Below, in pieces: positions 1 through 9,771 of a DNA stretch of 64,000 nucleotides (positions are counted from its first letter, which is position 1; every line of letters begins with the position of its first letter). Made by a program: the position numbers and the translations under genes. Origin of the DNA: Melanopsichium pennsylvanicum (Eukaryota > Basidiomycota > Ustilaginomycetes > Ustilaginales). The notes beneath the pieces were generated by a model, which worked only from the letters and a program-made list of their open reading frames with translations, had not been told where the DNA came from and ran no database searches. The stretch lies in assembly GCA_900208305.1 (NCBI GenBank), contig OAPG01000008.1:434001-498000 (forward strand). Reading direction: 5' to 3'.

Positions 1-241
1 AACGCATGCGACTTTAAAAGCATAACGACCTGTTGCAAGCTTCGTGACGCTAGAGTGTCCAAATCTGCCTTTCAAAATCTGCACTAGGTGATTGTTATCG
101 CTTCCCTTTTTCCTTTTCTCAATACAATCCTCTCGCACACAACTCGGAGCAGGATGGTACACTGTGAAATGCGGAAAATCCAGCTTCACAAGATCATCTA
201 TTTGTACAGCAAATATCGTATATACAGAACTGTTTATATCA

Positions 242-3200
242 TCACGAAATGGCGACAAAGAAAGGCTTCTCTCCATCCTTCCTCGGCGTAGTCTCCTTCG
301 CCAACCTCACCAGCGGATCATTGATTGCAACCCTGATCCTCTCCGCCGTTGCTGGCGACACCAGATGGAAAGAATCCTTCCTTACCCCAGCATCGTTATA
401 ATGCACTCTCGCCGAACTGATGGCCTGTTTGAGAGCAAAGAAGACGCTCGCACCCAAGAACAGCGGTGGCTCACCAATACCCTTACTCGACTGGATCGTG
501 CCGAGATGTTTATTGTGTTTTGCCACCTTGGGATTGTTCGGATCCTGCACTTTCAAGAACGAGATCCTCATGTCCGTTGGAGTATCCAAGAATGCCGGGA
601 TCTTGTAGTTGCCTGGTCCCCTCGTCGCCAGCTGCCCATTGTTGAGATACAGCGTCTCTTCCATAGTGAACAGTCCAAATCCTTGGGTGAACGCTCCTTC
701 GATCTGACCAACGTCAATGCTGGGGTTGATACTTCGCCCAATGTCCATATGAACGTCTGCACGAACGATTCGGTGGTCACCGGTGATGGTATCAAGCTCC
801 ACTTCGCTGATAGCAACTCCCTGGGTGAAGTAGTAGAATGGTGTACCAGTGCCGTCTTTCCAGTTGTAGCCAATACCAGGAGTACGATAGTGGCCAATGG
901 CCGAAAGCTGGACACGATTGAAGTATGCCATGTGAATAGCATCTTTCCAAAGTTCAACACCAGAGAGACCTTTTGCGGCTGCTTCCGCACGATATTTGGC
1001 AATGGATTCGTTGATCTGCACACAAGCATTCTTCAAAGCCATACCATTGAGATCGGACGAAGCCGAAGCGGCGGTGGCAGAGGTGTTCGATGCCTGCGTA
1101 GTGTTCGTTTCAGTTAGATGCACCATCGAAACCGGAATGTCGAGCTCGGTCGCAACAACTTGCGCCATCTTTGTGTGCAAACCTTGACCCATCTCCGTAC
1201 CACCGTGAGAAAACAATACACTCCCATCATGTTGGTAAACGTGCACCACACCGTAAGCTTGGTTCAAAAAGATCGCGGTGAACGAGATCCCGAACTTGGT
1301 GGGGATCATTGCAATACCTCTCTTCTTATACCTGTGCTTGGCATTGAAATCGTCCACCGCCTTGCTACGCTTCTCGAAGTCGCCAGACTGCTTCAATTGC
1401 TCCCAAAGTGTGGGGACGTTCCAATCCACCAACTTCTGCCGGAAGTGTGTCTCTTCGTTCTCCTTGTACAGATTCATCTCCCTCATCACCTCGGGCGGCA
1501 TGCCCAGCACAGCGGCGGCTTTGGTGACAAAGTCTTCGGTAAAGAACATGCCCTGAGGACCGCCGAAGCCACGGAAAGCGGTGTTAGACATGGTGTTCGT
1601 CTTGCAGATATAACCTTCTACATGAACATGCGGGATCTGGTAGCAGTTGTCGATGTGGAACATGGCCCTCTCCAGCACTGCCTGAGAGAGATCTTGAGAC
1701 CAGCCACCGTTATTATATACCTTGGCATGCAGACGCTCGAGCTGACCAGACGAGCTGAAAGCGAGTTTCCACTTGCACATGAAAGGATGACGCTGACCAG
1801 TGGTCAACATGTCTTCATCGCGATCGAGCATCACTCGCACTGGTCGACCGAGCTTCTTGGCTGCAAGAGTGAGGGGAGCAGCAAAGGCGATAGTTCGAGA
1901 TTCTTTACCACCGAAACCACCTCCGAGACGCTTGACGCGAGTGACAACGCGGTTGTTGGGAATGCCGAGGATCGAGGCACAGAACACCTGCGTCTCGCTC
2001 GGGTTCTGCGTGGATGAGATCACCTCGATCTCTGAATCTTCCTTGCCAGGGATCACCAAGCAAGCATTGGTCTCGAGATAGAAATGCTCCTGACCACCCA
2101 TCCTCGTCTCGCCCTCCAGTACATGATCATACTGTTCCCACCCTTCGTCACCTGAATCACCCCTGTGAATCACAGGACGAGGCTTAAAAAAGCTTTCCTT
2201 CTCGATGGCCTCGTCAATCGTCAGAATGTGTGGGAGATCTTCGTACCCGATCTCAACCTTGTGTGCCGCGGCCTGCGCATTGCGCTTGGTATCAGCAACA
2301 ATGACACCAATGATCTGACCAACAGTGTACACTTTGTCTTCAGCAAAGAACATCTCATCCATCGCAGGAGGGCCCCAAACATTGCTTCCACCTTCTGGGA
2401 TATCCTTGTAGGTGATAAAGTCGACCACACCAGGCATCTTGAGAGCTGCAGTGGCATCGACCTTCTTCAGCACCGCATGGGCGCGTTGGGAGAGCACGAA
2501 TCCGGCATGCAGCTCGTTGGCAACGGAAGGAAGGTCGTCGATATACACCGCTTCACCAGTGACCTGCTTCATTGCCGAGAGATGGGGTATGGAGTCTCCG
2601 ACGGATTGCTTGATAGTTACATTCTCCAAATCCTGCTGACCTGAGGTCACGGGTCGCTCGACAGTGCTCGTTGCCAGCTCTTCGAGATCGGACAGCGCTT
2701 CAGTTGCGGTCGCAAGCTTCGGCAGTCCGAGCCTGGGCGCAGACAGACCCCAGAACCTTGTCAAGAACCCAAGCGCAAGGGTCTTCCTGAAGATGGGCAT
2801 ACCACCAGGCACACCGTACGACAAGGGGAAGTCCTCCTTGGCAAGAACCTGCAGTGCCTCCGACAGCGTCTCAGACTGGCTGAACTGCTTTCCTTCCAGG
2901 AACTCTTGCACCTTCAAGCTCTGCATCGTGGTCGGGCCCATGCCTCCGAATGCCAGCGTCGCGTTGACAATCTTGTCCTCCTTGACCGACAAGCGAAGAC
3001 AAGCGTTGACAATGGCGATGTCATCATCCTTCCTCTTGCTTTGTTTGAAGGCCTGAATGACACTCCCAGCCTTCTCTCCCCATGGAACAAAGAGCTTTGT
3101 AATGACCGCACCGGCAGGCAACGCCGTCTTTCTGTAGCCGAGGAAGAATTCACGCATGTTGACCTTCTTCTCCTCTTCCGAGGTTGGTACAATGTATGAC

Positions 3201-4594
3201 AGTTCGGCACCCGCAGCAACCCACACCGGATTTAAATCGGAAATGGGAGAAGCGGTAGCGATGTTTCCAGCGAGCGTAGCTACGTTCCTAACCTGGTTCG
3301 AAGCAAAGTAGGCCAAATTGTCGAGAATCGCACGTTTGACCTGCTGTGCGTATAGCGAAATGGGACGCTCAGCCTTGAGTGAGCGGACAAGGTCTGTCAG
3401 GCTAAGGTTCGCACCGACAGTGACACCTTGTTGATCAGACTTGTAAAAGGCCAGCTCCTTGATGTGATCAGAGACGAAGATCGAGACGCTGTATTTAAGG
3501 TGTTTGAACTTGACTTCGATGCCCGTCTCTGTGTTTCCACTTCGAATCTTGCCCGCATCGAGACCGTAAAGCCTCATACATTGGAGAAGCGATTGCAGCG
3601 AGCCGGGTCGAAGCCACACTTGTCGTGCAGATAATTGCTTCGTCGCCGACTCAGCCTCGCTTTCATCTAGATCATCTGCTTCAGGATGCTGCTCAATAAA
3701 CACCAGATCCTGCGAGTCGAAGGTGTCTTTTGCAAGGTAGGGTGGGAAGATGAGCTCGGAAGTAGCGTCGTATGGCTTGAACTGGTTGGGGTCGAGAACC
3801 TTTTGAATTGCGTGAGCTGTCGTGGAAATACCTATTGTGGTGGCTGTGTTTGGAGCGCAGCCATTGAATTTGCCGTTCACCATGCAACAGTCGTCGCCTT
3901 TAGCGCAGGGTGTACGTGTGATTAGATCGGCCTCGGGGGGTGTGGTGGGCTCTGCTTCATCGGACTCGTCACTGTTGCTTGAGCTTCTGCCATTGGTGTT
4001 ACGTTCGATGCTCTTGACCGTAGCAAATGATTTTGCAGCGTCCAAGATAGGCCTATAGCCAGTACAACGGCATAAACAGCCATCGAGTGAGTGCTCGATA
4101 TCCTGCTCTGTCAGATGGCCATAGCCATTCCTGACAGTGGCATAGAGGGACATGACAATACCCGGCGTACAGAAACCACACTGGGAACCGAAGAGCTTTC
4201 CAATCCTCTCTTGGATGGGATGAGGATTTGAAGAACTACCAATGCCTTCGACAGTGAGGACGTGGCATCCGTGAACTGCAACTAGCGGGAGCAGACACGC
4301 GTTGACGGACTTGTATCTGTATGGCGCCGACGACGAGGCAGATGATCGAGAATCATGCTTTCCAACGACAACAGTGCAGGCACCACAACCGCCTTCACCA
4401 CAGCCGAGTTTGGTACCGGTGAAGCCTTTATTTCGGATAAACTCGAGAAGGGTGAGATCGAGATCATCGCCTTTTGTGGGAGAGAGTTGGAAGCGGGTGT
4501 TGTTGACAGTGAAGACGAGTTTGGAAAATTCGATGAATTGCGTTGGGAGCTCGAAGCCGTCCACCGCCTTGATGCTTGTTGTGAGTGCTGGCAT
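242..4594 (-). CDS. XDH: Xanthine dehydrogenase (purine hydroxylase), 1450 aa
   Basis: Oxidises hypoxanthine to xanthine and xanthine to urate in purine catabolism, passing electrons through molybdenum cofactor, two 2Fe-2S centres and FAD to NAD+. The N-terminal ferredoxin-like domain has CGEGGCGAC (Cys65, 70, 73) and Cys100; the second cluster uses CGFC (Cys139, 142) and CRC (Cys175, 177) before TGYRP. A low-complexity Ser/Glu linker (about 197-250) precedes the FAD domain, which carries GGNIATASPISDLNP. The Mo-pterin domain shows GGQEHFYLET, GGGFGGKES, FRGFGGPQG and GIGEPP. The Glu of GGKE and the Arg of FRGFGG are substrate-pocket residues that favour xanthine dehydrogenase over aldehyde oxidase. 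It is longer than the roughly 1330-1400 aa usual for the family because of linkers. The frame is open throughout and I chose the first ATG. Two GATA-type sites lie about 290-310 bp upstream. Confidence 0.96.
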   Translation of the reverse strand: MPALTTSIKAVDGFELPTQFIEFSKLVFTVNNTRFQLSPTKGDDLDLTLLEFIRNKGFTGTKLGCGEGGCGACTVVVGKHDSRSSASSSAPYRYKSVNACLLPLVAVHGCHVLTVEGIGSSSNPHPIQERIGKLFGSQCGFCTPGIVMSLYATVRNGYGHLTEQDIEHSLDGCLCRCTGYRPILDAAKSFATVKSIERNTNGRSSSNSDESDEAEPTTPPEADLITRTPCAKGDDCCMVNGKFNGCAPNTATTIGISTTAHAIQKVLDPNQFKPYDATSELIFPPYLAKDTFDSQDLVFIEQHPEADDLDESEAESATKQLSARQVWLRPGSLQSLLQCMRLYGLDAGKIRSGNTETGIEVKFKHLKYSVSIFVSDHIKELAFYKSDQQGVTVGANLSLTDLVRSLKAERPISLYAQQVKRAILDNLAYFASNQVRNVATLAGNIATASPISDLNPVWVAAGAELSYIVPTSEEEKKVNMREFFLGYRKTALPAGAVITKLFVPWGEKAGSVIQAFKQSKRKDDDIAIVNACLRLSVKEDKIVNATLAFGGMGPTTMQSLKVQEFLEGKQFSQSETLSEALQVLAKEDFPLSYGVPGGMPIFRKTLALGFLTRFWGLSAPRLGLPKLATATEALSDLEELATSTVERPVTSGQQDLENVTIKQSVGDSIPHLSAMKQVTGEAVYIDDLPSVANELHAGFVLSQRAHAVLKKVDATAALKMPGVVDFITYKDIPEGGSNVWGPPAMDEMFFAEDKVYTVGQIIGVIVADTKRNAQAAAHKVEIGYEDLPHILTIDEAIEKESFFKPRPVIHRGDSGDEGWEQYDHVLEGETRMGGQEHFYLETNACLVIPGKEDSEIEVISSTQNPSETQVFCASILGIPNNRVVTRVKRLGGGFGGKESRTIAFAAPLTLAAKKLGRPVRVMLDRDEDMLTTGQRHPFMCKWKLAFSSSGQLERLHAKVYNNGGWSQDLSQAVLERAMFHIDNCYQIPHVHVEGYICKTNTMSNTAFRGFGGPQGMFFTEDFVTKAAAVLGMPPEVMREMNLYKENEETHFRQKLVDWNVPTLWEQLKQSGDFEKRSKAVDDFNAKHRYKKRGIAMIPTKFGISFTAIFLNQAYGVVHVYQHDGSVLFSHGGTEMGQGLHTKMAQVVATELDIPVSMVHLTETNTTQASNTSATAASASSDLNGMALKNACVQINESIAKYRAEAAAKGLSGVELWKDAIHMAYFNRVQLSAIGHYRTPGIGYNWKDGTGTPFYYFTQGVAISEVELDTITGDHRIVRADVHMDIGRSINPSIDVGQIEGAFTQGFGLFTMEETLYLNNGQLATRGPGNYKIPAFLDTPTDMRISFLKVQDPNNPKVAKHNKHLGTIQSSKGIGEPPLFLGASVFFALKQAISSARVHYNDAGVRKDSFHLVSPATAERIRVAINDPLVRLAKETTPRKDGEKPFFVAIS

Positions 4595-5601
4595 CTTGGT
4601 TGTAATACGCCGTACTGACTTTAGCCGCTTGTGAGAAAGAGTGTCTGTGCACGTAGTGAAGACGTAGAGTGGGAGACGAGAGAGAAGTCTAACAACAGTA
4701 ATATCGAATAGAACCTTTCGCTACCGATGTCGGTGTCGAGGAGCATGTGTGAACAGTGCAAGAACGTAGAGGAAAGATGATGGTAAAGAGCAAGGATGTG
4801 AAGAGAAGAGGGAAGGAACTTGGGGGAAGGCTTAAGGGGAAACGAGTGCTGTCAAGCCAAAAGAGGCGGGTAAGGGGCAGATAAGAAATACAGTACAGAG
4901 ATTATCATTGTGGTTGTACCGGTTGGGTGATTTTGCCACCCCACACTGTCAGTTCTTGTGATACTCACTTTGACTTTGGAAAATTACATGGAATCTCAAA
5001 ATTTTATGGCAGCACAGCACAGTCCTGCGACCTTGTAGCCGAGGACCCACATCTCTCGGCCATCTCCGTTGGCTTCTTTTCGCTTGACCTTGGCTCGGCG
5101 TCTTTTCTGGCTGCTTTTGAGCCTATTCTGCGTGTCTTCAATGGGCTTTTCTTCGCACAAACGATGCTTGACCACCTTAGTCGACAATGGAAAAAACTTA
5201 GAATTCAGGAGTCTACGTTCCATCTGTGAGAAAAGATTACGAGCGTCGTGTATCGTTAGGTCTCAGCAAAGCACCAATCAGAGTTACGGGCTTTGCAATT
5301 TCCGCGCTGTGCTGCAGCAACAAATTTGCATTTTTAGACTCGTCTGGGGTGTGTCAGCTTCTTGTACCACGCGCAGAATGCCGAACATCGTGTCCCTATT
5401 CAGCACTACCAAACACGAAAGCGAGTCTTCCCGAGATAAGACTGATGCGATCAATCATGCTTGTATAGTGGAAAAAAAAAAGAGTCGCGTGAATAAAGAT
5501 TGCGGGAACTAATGTGACATGCGATTGCGGGCGGAACTTTACAAGACAGAAAGGCGGGAATGATAGCCGGCAAAGAAGAGGCTGAGGCGGTGCAGGATAA
5601 A
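4595..5601. other. Intergenic: XDH promoter and RAD16 3' flank
   Basis: About 1 kb between two minus-strand genes. The XDH-proximal half should hold its promoter, including the GATA pair and a TACAGTA copy at 4889-4895. The short open frames here have no protein-like composition. I see no RNA gene. Confidence 0.6.
4880..4906. promoter_or_regulatory. Paired GATA-factor sites upstream of xanthine dehydrogenase
   Basis: GATAAG lies at 4880-4885 and the reverse-orientation TTATC at 4902-4906, 286-312 bp upstream of the XDH ATG. In other fungi purine-catabolic genes are activated by GATA factors of the AreA/Nit2 type under nitrogen limitation, so the pair is a reasonable regulatory site. Motif presence is seen; function is inference. 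Confidence 0.4.
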
Positions 5602-8600
5602 TCAAAGGGTGAACAAAAAGCGCAGATCAGAGACACTGAGTCGACCCATAGCGCCTTCATCCTTGCCAATCGCAGCCTCAATCATGGCGCTCTTCTTGTT
5701 CTGCAGTTCGATGATACGCGACTCGATACTGTTTTCAATCACCATGCGCTTGACGATGATGGGACGGTGCTGACCAAGTCGGTGGATTCGGTCCATCGCC
5801 TGTACCTCGACCGATGGGTTCCACCAGGGGTCCATCAAGTACACACGCGAGGCTTCCGTGAGGTTGAGGGCCACACCACCAGCCTTGAGCGACACGAGGA
5901 AGACGGTGACACCGGGACTCTCCATGAAATGCTTGATGGTCCTGTTACGTGCCTCGGGGGACATGTTACCTTCCAGTCTGCAGATCTGGAAGCCAGCTCG
6001 TTGCAGTCGGAAGGCGATGAGATCCAAAAAGTTGACGAACTGCGAAAAGACCAGCGACTTGATCGTCTTGTCTTCACTCCTGAGCTGCGTCAACTCCTCG
6101 ACGAGCGCCTCGATCTTGGTGCTCGATCGCCACTTGTCCATATCGAGGCGCGACAGAATGCCCTGACGGCCAGAGTCGTTCATGCGGATCGAACTCTGAG
6201 GGGGCTCAAGGGCTTCGGCCTCAAGGTCAATCGAAAGGGTAGCGTGGCAGTAGGGGCAGTCGGGCACCATGCCGGGCACAATCTCCGAATCTAGGTATTG
6301 ACGAACGCACTCGCGGCAGAAGATGTGTTTGCAGCGCGACATGATGGCGTCCTCAGCCTCATCGGTACAGATGCGGCAGACATGAATTTCGCTCTGCTCA
6401 TCACCAAGCAGCTTCGATGCAAGACCGGTCTTGGAACGCAATACCAGATCAGGATGGTTGGCCAACTGTCTCATTCGGGTGAGCAGCGTAAAGATGTTCG
6501 AGTAATTATTGAGCACAGTACCCTGATCTAGGTAGGTGCTGAACTTGCGAGTCGTATCCGTGTAGAGCGACGTGTACAGGTCCTCCTCTTCCTCGTTGAA
6601 AAGATCGCGTCGAACTTCTATGGTTCGGGGTGGCAGACCCATGTCGTCAGCTCGTTCCAGTTTCGTTCGTCGTAGCATCATGCGTTCCAGCAGGATGCGC
6701 AGACGTCTAAAAGCATCGCGACCTTCGCCGGTCGACGCACCGCTACGTTGAATAGGTTTGAGGATCTCATTGTTCCAGTAACAGGTGTGATGCATGGGTG
6801 TATGGCCACACATGTCGCAGTTGCGCTTGTCGCTGAACGACCAGTGCAACGATTTGCAGGGACACTTCTTGCAGAAGTAGTAGGCGAAAGGGTCGCCGCC
6901 GAGGAAGCGAATCATAGAGTACAATTCACCGACACGATTCTGCAGGGGCGTACCACTGAGACACCATCGAAAGTCGCCCTGCAAAGCGAAAGCACCTTTA
7001 GCCGTGTTGGTAGAGCGCTCCTTGATGTTGTGCGCTTCGTCGAGGATGATGCGACGCCAGTGAATGGCGTGCAGGGCTGACTTCTCTTTCAAGATCTCGT
7101 TCTTCCTCTTGAAGCCCGACTCCTGCTTACGGAAGCTCGATTCGAGGACGGCGTAACTGGTGAGCACAACGTCGGCCGCCTGGAGCTCCTTGAGGTTCTG
7201 CGTACGGTTTGCGCCGTGCCATAGCAGCACCTTGAGCTTGGGTGTGGTGTACTGCTCGATCTCATTGCGCCACTGCATGATGGCGACGGTGGGTGCGACG
7301 ACGAGACAGGGCTTCTTGCGATCCGAAAGCATGAGACTAATCATCTGAATCGTCTTGCCCATACCCATCTCATCGGCTAGCATGCCTCCCTTCCAAGTGC
7401 CCTGCTCCTGACGAATCATCCAATAGAGACCCTCGCGTTGGAAAGGCAAGAGCTTGATGTTGAGACCAGAAGGCTGCTCGGCCTCTTCGGGCTTGATGAC
7501 GGCCACCATGTTCTGCAGATCCTCCCAGACCGTCTTGAGCTGAGGGTGGTGCTTGATCAAAGTGGCGAAGTTCTTGTCATAGCGGGTACGGGTGTCTTTC
7601 TTCTTGAGACGTGCCTGGTGCTTCTCGCTGCGCAGACGAGCCTTGCGCTGCTTCTCAGTCTCGTACTGAGTGTCTTCAGCATAGTAATTGTTGCGCTGTA
7701 GGTGGAGATCCTCATCTTCGTCGGTAATGTCCGAGTCCGAATCGAAGCGCATGTCTGCGAGGGAGGCAAATGTGCTCGTACCAGCTTCTGCTGCCGTATC
7801 TTGACGCGACTGGTTCGGCTTCTTTTTCATTGCGAGCGGCTCTTCATCGCTGCTAGCCTCATTGAAAGAGAAATCGTCTTCGTAGTCGCCTTCGCCAAAG
7901 TGAGGATCCTCACCCTCGGAATCGCTGACGTAGTTCTTGAGCTTGGTGCTTGATGCGGCACTGCGGCGGGGCTGACGACGAGCAGAGCGAGGGGTGAGGT
8001 TGAAATCTTCCAAGGCATCATCGCTATGATCTGCAGCCTTGGCTTTGGCTTTCCCTTTGGCAGCGCTGTCATTTTCAGGTTTTGCGGGCAGGGAAGACGG
8101 TCCAAGCTCTTGATCAAGCCAAGCGTCCAGTTCATCGTCGCTCCATTCTTTCTTTGTGCTGTTGGATACCGAGACTCGACCACGAGCCGACGAACGCCGA
8201 GTCAGGACCTTGTCTTGAGCTTCTACCTTGGGCAACTTGGCGAGAACGTCAGCGGACGAGGCTGCTTTGCGCTTGCGCGAATCGCTTGCAGCAGTGGTTG
8301 GACTGGCTGGAGAAGCTACCGTCTTCGCCTCGGTCTTTAATGAGGCTGACCTGCTCGGCCGTACTGGGGGTGAAGCTGTCACAGGAGGACCGGCACTGAG
8401 AATGTGTTTCACATCGTCGGAGCTGTCATCGCCTTCTTCGACCGAAGTAGCTGGGGTGTGGCTGCCAGAGGCGTAGGTGGAGCTGGTGCGTGATGAGCGC
8501 GCAGTCATGGGAGAGCTGACCGCAGAAGCAGCGAGCGAGCTTGCAGTTCGTCTGCGAGTCAAGCGGCTGGTAGCTAGGACTTTTGGTGCAGCGAGGACAA

Positions 8601-8688
8601 CCTTGTCGTCGTCTGAGGAAGAGATCAGGATCACCTCGTCAACCGATTTGGCGATAGCCGACTGGCGGGAAGAGCGACGAGGCGGCAT
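5602..8688 (-). CDS. RAD16: Rad16-type SNF2/RING DNA repair ATPase, 1028 aa
   Basis: SNF2-family DNA translocase with an embedded RING finger. Yeast Rad16 acts with Rad7 in global-genome nucleotide excision repair of non-transcribed DNA and as part of an E3 ligase. The first 380 residues are acidic/basic and disordered. The ATPase core has Walker A DEMGMGKT (439-446), DEAH (550-553) and SGTPLQN (578-584). A Cys/His-rich insert typical of Rad16 follows (CKKCPC, then CDMCGHTPMHHTC, about 606-636). The RING is CRICTDEAED to CPYC (771-814). The C-terminal helicase lobe shows VFSQFVNFLDL, SLKAGGVALNLT and DRIHRLGQ (to about 973). Order and spacing match Rad16 rather than Rad5, which has an N-terminal HIRAN domain not seen here. 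The start is the first ATG of the frame. Confidence 0.95.
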   Translation of the reverse strand: MPPRRSSRQSAIAKSVDEVILISSSDDDKVVLAAPKVLATSRLTRRRTASSLAASAVSSPMTARSSRTSSTYASGSHTPATSVEEGDDSSDDVKHILSAGPPVTASPPVRPSRSASLKTEAKTVASPASPTTAASDSRKRKAASSADVLAKLPKVEAQDKVLTRRSSARGRVSVSNSTKKEWSDDELDAWLDQELGPSSLPAKPENDSAAKGKAKAKAADHSDDALEDFNLTPRSARRQPRRSAASSTKLKNYVSDSEGEDPHFGEGDYEDDFSFNEASSDEEPLAMKKKPNQSRQDTAAEAGTSTFASLADMRFDSDSDITDEDEDLHLQRNNYYAEDTQYETEKQRKARLRSEKHQARLKKKDTRTRYDKNFATLIKHHPQLKTVWEDLQNMVAVIKPEEAEQPSGLNIKLLPFQREGLYWMIRQEQGTWKGGMLADEMGMGKTIQMISLMLSDRKKPCLVVAPTVAIMQWRNEIEQYTTPKLKVLLWHGANRTQNLKELQAADVVLTSYAVLESSFRKQESGFKRKNEILKEKSALHAIHWRRIILDEAHNIKERSTNTAKGAFALQGDFRWCLSGTPLQNRVGELYSMIRFLGGDPFAYYFCKKCPCKSLHWSFSDKRNCDMCGHTPMHHTCYWNNEILKPIQRSGASTGEGRDAFRRLRILLERMMLRRTKLERADDMGLPPRTIEVRRDLFNEEEEDLYTSLYTDTTRKFSTYLDQGTVLNNYSNIFTLLTRMRQLANHPDLVLRSKTGLASKLLGDEQSEIHVCRICTDEAEDAIMSRCKHIFCRECVRQYLDSEIVPGMVPDCPYCHATLSIDLEAEALEPPQSSIRMNDSGRQGILSRLDMDKWRSSTKIEALVEELTQLRSEDKTIKSLVFSQFVNFLDLIAFRLQRAGFQICRLEGNMSPEARNRTIKHFMESPGVTVFLVSLKAGGVALNLTEASRVYLMDPWWNPSVEVQAMDRIHRLGQHRPIIVKRMVIENSIESRIIELQNKKSAMIEAAIGKDEGAMGRLSVSDLRFLFTL

Positions 8689-9771
8689 GTTATGCTGAAC
8701 TTTTGGGATGAGAAGGATATGGCCTGGGAGGAGACAGGTGGCTTATGTCAAAGGTGTAGCTGACACTGATTGTGTGACTCGGACAGATTAGGAAAATGAA
8801 ACAGTTGATATGGCGTACAGAAGAGACGGGATGGAGAGAGTTGTCCGCTGCCATAGAAAGACAGAATTAAAGAGCCGGTCTGTGGGGAAGAAGCAAGACA
8901 AAGAAGGGGCAAGCAGTGCCAACAGAGAATGAGAACGCAAAAGCAGAAGAGGATATATGCGCCGACGTTCTTTGCAATGGCATGAAGGAGCGACGATACC
9001 TGATACTGTAAAACTCTGAGAATTGGTCAAAAGAGCGGGTAAGAATCGAAGAATCAAAATGGAGTCTGCTGAGAATGGGAAAGAAAGAAAAGGAGGTGAA
9101 AGATGAACGCGAGGATTGGAGGGTGGGAAGTAAGCGTGATGGGAGTGGGGGAAGGAATCGAAATGGAATAGGAATGAGGGTTTTGCGACTCAGCCAAATT
9201 TCGCCACCCAACCCTTCCGTGTGTCACGGCCCCACTCGCAAAGAATGTGAGGCAGTCGACTCAGTCCCAAAATCAAAGTAGACAGCCAAAAAAAAATAAT
9301 AATAAAAAATAAAAGATAAAAATGATAATGCACGCTTCGCTGCCCTGCATGCACTTTGCAGCTTTCTTTTTCTTCCTGCAGAAAATGCAGGATTAGAGCT
9401 TCAGCGCTACAAAGCCATTTTTTGGGTCCTTTTTTCGTTCGTTTTAAATCTCAATTTTCTCTTTCTCTATATTTATGTAACTCCTTTTACCTTGGAGTAC
9501 AGTACAGTTTCAGCATGATTCTCCAGTTTTGTTCATCTTTTTGACTACTTAATTTTAATCGCTTCCGCAACTACTCTGTAACGCGTTGGCAGTGACCTTT
9601 AGAGGATGGTGTGACGTGGTTTCTCTCCGCTATCTGTCACAAATTTTATTCGTTCATATCACATGCGTATAAATGACGATGATCGTATCAGTGACAGAGC
9701 AACCGCGTTGATGGAATACAAATGTTTGTGTCTACCAGGCACAGGTAGCGAAGTGATGGTAAAAAATCTGC
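8689..9771. other. Intergenic: RAD16 promoter and separase 3' flank
   Basis: About 1.1 kb with an AT-rich stretch around 9290-9330 (runs of A with interspersed T) and a TACAGTA copy at 9498-9504. No gene-like frame is seen. Confidence 0.55.

Noticed and set aside
92..1117. A 341-codon plus-strand open frame opposite the 3' part of xanthine dehydrogenase
   Set aside because: It is the antisense shadow of a well-conserved coding sequence and shows no domain or plausible composition. The same applies to long antisense frames in the Rad16, separase, protease, Rpn3 and hydrolase genes.
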